Below are positions 59,587 through 64,000 of a stretch of DNA of 64,000 nucleotides, in pieces. Positions within the stretch are counted from its first letter, which is position 1. The number at the start of each line of letters is the position of its first letter. A program made the translations under genes and the position numbers. This DNA is from Amanita rubescens (taxonomy: Eukaryota > Basidiomycota > Agaricomycetes > Agaricales > Amanitaceae): assembly GCA_015039365.1 (NCBI GenBank), contig WION01000238.1, positions 18,270 through 82,269 on the forward strand, written 5' to 3'. The notes under the pieces were generated by a model, which saw nothing but the letters and a program-made list of their open reading frames with translations, ran no database searches and was not told the DNA's origin.

Positions 59587-60232
59587 TTTTCATCTCCGTG
59601 GCATTCTTTGATTGACGACGGAACGTGTGGACGCGTCTGTGTTGATTACGTGATAAACGCGATCACGTGTCAGAGAGAACCACGCGACAACCTGAATGGT
59701 CCCAAGGCTTGTTGATACTTTTGTGGATATCGCAAAATCAGTGCCCAGTATACAATGAAGTTCACACGGTTGCAGCAATACGGGTATAATTGAATTAGTT
59801 GCTATGAAGAAAAGCGACAATTCGGCTAGGCTCAACTACTAGTAAGCGCTCCCCCGTTTTGGCACCGTGCCTAGTCGAGCACGGTAGAGGACGAAGCTGG
59901 CTTTGAGCATCTGCACGCATATGACTACGTTGCGACTGTCGATAATGTGCTGGATCGCCGCCAAGGCAACAGTTCTTCTGATGGATCCAGATCCTGGACG
60001 AAGAAGCCTGCAGGTCCTCGCAGCCTTCGACCTCTGCCGCAACAAGCACGGTCTGGCGGTGACTCACAGCTCCCCGCATCACCTTGCACTACTCCTCGAC
60101 CCCGCCAGCACACTTACAGACAAGGAGAGGCTCGCCTTGCGTTACCATTGACTCTGCTCTGGACGACGACGCTGTCATTATCACTGCTCTGGAATGCGTA
60201 CCATTCAATAGTCATGAAGATTAGTACTTGCG
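59587..60232. other. Intergenic stretch with overlapping frames
   Basis: Frames occur on both strands (for example 59903-60151 plus), with no recognisable motif. Unplaced 5' exons of the following gene may lie here. Confidence 0.35.
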
Positions 60233-60907
60233 ATGTCGCGGGAAGAACTCGTGCAAGTTGCGCAAACTCTGAATGACAAGCTGCCTCGGGCACTTTCGAT
60301 TGACACAGGCGACGAGAGGCCCCTCAGCTTTATCAGAAATGCTATCGAGGTCTTGGTTGGTATCCGTCCAGAGGTGCCTGCCGCGCCGATGCGAATTGGT
60401 ACTATGAAGATCCCAGAAAGGGAGAACCCACGCTTCTTTGGTGAATTCAGCTTCGAAGAGCAGCTCGAGGAAATGGAAAATTCGAGTCCACTGTCTATGC
60501 GCGCCAAATCTGGGAATTGGTCAGCCCATCTTCACGAGATGCTTCGGGGACCACAGAGGTTGGAGCCATTGTACGAAGTAACAGAGGAAGAAGAAAGAAG
60601 CACTTCTAGGAAAAGACGCAAGCTGTCAACTGGGGATAAATCGAGCCAGAAATTCGAGTCGGATGTTGTCATGCAAAGCTCTTCCCAGGACACGGCGTCC
60701 CTCTCGTCGAGCGCTGACTCTATCCGAGTCGGCTTTCCTAATTCGACTGCGCAAGAACCCGGAAAGGAACCTACAGTGTTACCAAGTTACACACACATGT
60801 TGCGCTCGCATAGCCAACAGTTCCTGGGTCGCACTACGAGTGCTGACTCGTCGTCATCATCTCTCTTAGAACTGAAAGGTACTGAACAACAAAGGGAATG
60901 CATATGA
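60233..60907 (+). CDS. Hypothetical Ser-rich protein, possibly nuclear
   Basis: An unbroken frame of 224 codons from the ATG at 60233 (MSREELVQVAQTLNDKLPRA). The first half is likely helical, with RPLSFIRNAIEVLVGIRPE and FFGEFSFEEQLEEME. A basic cluster (SRKRRKLS) could be a nuclear signal, and the rest is Ser-rich with low complexity (SSSQDTASLSSSADS, TTSADSSSSSLLEL). No domain recognised. It may have 5' exons upstream of 60233 that I could not join. Confidence 0.55.
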   Translation: MSREELVQVAQTLNDKLPRALSIDTGDERPLSFIRNAIEVLVGIRPEVPAAPMRIGTMKIPERENPRFFGEFSFEEQLEEMENSSPLSMRAKSGNWSAHLHEMLRGPQRLEPLYEVTEEEERSTSRKRRKLSTGDKSSQKFESDVVMQSSSQDTASLSSSADSIRVGFPNSTAQEPGKEPTVLPSYTHMLRSHSQQFLGRTTSADSSSSSLLELKGTEQQRECI

Positions 60908-60984
60908 GAAGTGATCTACGTACAAATAAATATGATCTCAATGCAAAGGCAGTGCAGCTAATATATCACTGCCTGGATATCATA

Positions 60985-61425
60985 CTGTGTGTCCCACCTT
61001 GCCATATGTAAATTGTTCATAACTAGTGCATGACTAGGCAAAGTACATACCATCAATGTGAGTCACCTGCCTATTGAGTAATGTGATAAAATCTTGATGA
61101 CCAGAGTGCATAAAGTCAGGAGCAATGTCAGTCTTCAGCTTCTGAGCATAGCCTTTTTGCTTGTATTGATCTAAGGCCTCTGTGACTGATAGCAGAAATG
61201 GTTTATTGATCCAAAAGGATAGCTTGGCAATGATAATAATTGCTTGAAGGTTTAAGCATAAATTCAGTAAATGAAAAGGAGTAATTTACAAACTAAGACC
61301 TGGCAATCAGTAGGCTTGTTGCAATGGCATCAGTTGTGTACTACCCAAAAAGAAAGAACAAAAACACCTTGACTGCAAATTTCCATTGTATGTCTGGGCC
61401 CAGGCCAAACATGGAGAAAAGTTCA
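60985..61425 (-). CDS. Possible spliced coding fragment in AT-rich DNA
   Basis: Minus-strand frames read MFGLGPDIQWKFAVK, a possible intron (gtgttttt...gtag), YTTDAIATSLLIAR, another intron, then IIIIAKLSFWINKPFLLS, EALDQYKQKGYAQKLKTD and IAPDFMHSGHQDFITLLNRQ. These look like real protein joined at good splice sites, but I recognise no family, and neither start nor stop is secure. Base composition is clearly richer in A/T than the genes to the left, which would fit an element-borne or transferred gene. Confidence 0.35.
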
Positions 61426-61699
61426 TGCTAGTTATGTACATATATATGAGATAGAGAATACTTCATGAAGCATCACCACTCACCTGGAGATCAAGGAAAG
61501 TGATATAAGTGAAAATAATGATCACATGAGGTGGGAGTGGGTGAGCCAAAATGAAATCTTACAATCTATGATGATAAGTAAAAGGAAGAATGGAAAGATA
61601 TGGCAACATGCTCACTTTCTGATATGTATAAATAGGATGTAATGATATATCAAACATTCATGAATTGAGGTATGCTGAGAATGCAGGTCAAAAACTTTG

Positions 61700-63175
61700 T
61701 GAAGGAACTCACTTGCTGTTGGTCAAAGGAAAAGATGTGATGATGAGTGCTTTAGTCACAAGTCACTCACTCCCTGTTAGTCATAGGAAAAGATGCAATG
61801 AGATGCCTTTCACAAAATGTGCAATGTCACTCACTTCCTGTTGGTCATAGGAAAAGATGTGATGAGACTACCTTTCACAAAATGTGCAATGTGACAATGT
61901 CACTCACAAGCTGTTGGTCATAGGAAAAGATGTGATGAGACTGGCTTTCACAAAACATGCAATGTCACTCACTCCCTGTTGGTCATAGGAAAGGATGTGA
62001 GACTGCCTTTCACAAAATGTGGAATGTCACTCACAAACTGTTGGTCATAGGAAAAGATGTGATGAGACTGCCTTTCACAAAATGTCCAATGTCACTCACA
62101 AACTGTTGGTCATGTAGGAAAAGATGTGATGAGACTGCCTTTCACAAAATGTCCAATGTCACTCACAAACTGTTGGTCATAGGAAAAGATGTGATGAGAC
62201 TGCCATTCACAAAATGTCCAATGTTGCTCACTCCCTGTTGGTCATAGGAAAAGATGTGATGAGACTGCCTTTCACAAAATGTCCAATATCACTCACAAGC
62301 TGTTGGTCATAAGAAAAGATGTGATGAGACTGCCTTTCACAAAATGTGCAATGTCACTCACAAGCTGTTGGTTATAGGAAAAGATGTGATGAGACTGGCT
62401 TTCACAAAAGGTGCAATGTCTGACTCACTTCCTGTTGGTCATAGGAAAAAATGTGATGAGACTGCCTTTCACAAAATGTGCAATGTCACTCACTCGCTGT
62501 TGGTCATAGGAAAAGATGTGATGAGACTGCCTTTCACAAAAGGTGCAATGTCACCCACATACTGTTGGTCATAGGAAAAGGTGTGATGAGACTGGCTTTC
62601 CCAAAATGTGCAATGTCACTCACTCGCTGTTGGTCATAGGAAAAGATGTGATGAGACTGCCTTTCACAAAATGTGCAATGTCACTCACTCCCTGTTGGTC
62701 ATAGGAAAAGGTGTGATGAGACTGGCTTTCACAAAATGTGCAATGTCACTCACTCGCTGTTGGTCATAGGAAAAGATGTGATGAGACTGCCTTTCACAAA
62801 ATGTGCAATGTCACTCACTCGCTGTTGATCATAGGAAAAGATGTGATGAGACTGCCTTTCACAAAATATGCAATGTCACTCACTCCCTGTCATAGGAAGA
62901 GATGCGATGAGAGCCTTGCCTTTCACAAATGTGCAATGTCACTCACGACCTGTTGGTCATAGGAAAGGATGTGATGAGACTACCCTTCACAAAATGTGCA
63001 ATGTCACTCACAACCTGTTGGTCATAGGAAAATATGTAATGAGAGTGCCTTTCACAAAATGTGCAATGTCACTCACTCGCTGTTGGTCATAGGAAAAGAT
63101 GTGATGAGACTGCCTTTCACAAAATATGCAATGTCACTCACTCCCTGTTGGTCATAGGAAAAGATGTGATGAGAC
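61700..63175. repeat. Minisatellite of about 23 units with a 65-bp period
   Basis: Each unit contains gttggtcataggaaaagatg, tgatgagactgcctttcac and aaaatgtgcaatgtcactca. Units differ mostly by single bases; a few have indels (for example gtcatgtagg at 62110 and a shortened unit near 62885). The first three units on the left are the most diverged. The period is not a multiple of three, so the open frames in it are by-products. The array stops abruptly at the LTR that starts at 63176. Confidence 0.9.
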
Positions 63176-63604
63176 TGTTACAAACGTACGTCATAGCCTA
63201 TCTTTTTTATCTTATCATCTATGTCATCCCTCCTACGTCATTGATTGCATATGCGTTCCTTCTGGAACATTCATCGTTTATCATATGCCAATTACTTTTA
63301 TCACATGTATGTCGTTTTCACATGTTAACCGTTTCATTTTCACATGTTAACCGTTTTCATTATCACATGTGTATATACTTACCATATTTGCGTATGTACT
63401 TTGTACTATATAAATCACGCAAATATACGACTAGACCTCAGTCTAGTTTTAACAGTCAAAATCTGTCTCGTTATCGTCTAAGTTCCCTTGAGGACTTATT
63501 CGATAACACTATTATTCTTTGAACGTTCTTAAGTGCCGGAACTCCCTTGAGGAACCTACGGTACCTGATAGGCTTGACTTATCAGTGAACGAACAAACGT
63601 AACA
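63176..63604 (+). mobile_element. 5' LTR of a retrotransposon
   Basis: A 429-bp segment begins TGTTACAAACGT and ends ACAAACGTAACA, the TG...CA form with inverted ends (TGTTAC/GTAACA). Inside are repeated ttttcacatgttaacc motifs (63315-63360) and a TATA-like tatataaa at about 63403, as in an LTR promoter. It breaks the 65-bp minisatellite, and a gag-like frame follows. The 3' LTR would lie outside the window. Confidence 0.75.
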
Positions 63605-63679
63605 ATAAAACTAGACTCCTCTCCGAGCACAATAGCTTTAACGCTCTCACCTCCCATCATTCACCATTGCTCCACGACA

Positions 63680-64000
63680 ATCTAAAAGTACCCCTCCGAA
63701 CAACGCCAAACGAAACCCCCTTGACCATCTCTATTATCTCGACGAATATTCCATTCATTGGGATAAACGAGAAAACGGCTGGTGTTATACCGCTTCAGGA
63801 AAACCCGTACCAGGTCACCAATTTTGGGTAAAACAAAAACTTGGAAGACCACCAAATCAATCCTTCCCGTTCGAAGGAGGATTATATCTAAACGAACGCA
63901 AACTTGCCTTTCACGAAGGAAGTAAACGTTGGTACGCCACTGAATCGGAAACAGGAGAAGAACCGTACTTTATTAGAGACGAATACTTTGAAGGAGAACC
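63680..64000 (+). CDS. Retrotransposon gag-like frame, cut by the window end
   Basis: Open from about 63650 to the last base: APRQSKSTPPNNAKRNPLD, YYLDEYSIHWDKRENGWCY, GHQFWVKQKLGRPPNQSF and KLAFHEGSKRWYATESET. I see no in-frame ATG, so the true start is unclear. Position about 80 bp after an LTR and the polar, Trp/Tyr-rich character suggest the N-terminus of gag, but no zinc knuckle or other firm motif is inside the window. Confidence 0.5.

Noticed and set aside
61700..63175. Regular array that might be taken for CRISPR
   Set aside because: The whole 65-bp unit repeats with no unique spacers, and the genome is eukaryotic with spliceosomal introns. It is a minisatellite.
61957..63522. Several open frames of 70-150 codons inside the 65-bp array
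   Set aside because: They are by-products of a stop-poor repeat unit, all three frames are used and the last runs into the LTR. No independent coding evidence.

Overview
The window is nuclear DNA of a filamentous basidiomycete. Almost every gene is split by short GT..AG introns of about 45-70 bases, genes are dense on both strands, and the gene families are typical of Agaricomycetes: tandem F-box proteins, fungal Tle1-like (DUF2235) hydrolases, a psi-factor oxygenase, a DyP peroxidase, an L-amino-acid oxidase, the fungal phosphoketolase/acetate kinase pair and a fruit-body-type secreted protein. A Rhizoctonia/Ceratobasidium-like fungus is my inference; no rRNA or organelle gene fixes the species. 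I found no tRNA, rRNA, CRISPR array or bacterial operon. Coordinates of spliced genes run from start to stop codon with introns included.

Layout. 0.2-12 kb: two copies of one DUF2235 hydrolase gene stand as an inverted pair (216-2398 minus, 9671-11908 plus) around a truncated P-loop GTPase fragment, a long Ppo-like fatty-acid oxygenase gene and a small secreted Cys-containing protein. 14-21.5 kb: a Lys/Ser-rich protein, then three tandem F-box paralogues in different states of decay (frameshifted, start codon lost, intact). 22-33 kb: an accessory block bounded by two copies of a dispersed repeat, one of them hit by a 305-bp MITE. It holds a flavin L-amino-acid oxidase fused to an N-terminal domain I do not recognise, two stand-alone relatives of that domain, a DyP peroxidase and a hypothetical gene.

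33-44 kb: a core block with a divergent ribosomal-protein pair (uS8 and eS17) and EMC1. A 5.1-kb MULE-like DNA transposon sits immediately upstream of EMC1. Its candidate target-site duplication contains the EMC1 start codon, so the native EMC1 upstream region now lies 5 kb away, beside a third DUF2235 gene (44066-46228). 46-52 kb: a small unknown gene, acetate kinase and phosphoketolase head-to-tail; together the last two convert xylulose-5-P or fructose-6-P to acetate plus ATP. 52-55 kb: eroded Ty3/Gypsy remains. 55-61 kb: a secreted fruit-body-type protein, a Sae2/CtIP DNA-end-resection factor and a Ser-rich unknown. 61-64 kb: an AT-rich stretch with a possible spliced gene, a minisatellite of about 23 units of 65 bp, and an LTR retrotransposon inserted at its end and running off the window.

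The most notable items are the transposon at the EMC1 ATG, the unknown domain found once fused to an amino-acid oxidase and twice alone, and the MITE whose empty site can be read from a second repeat copy in the same window.
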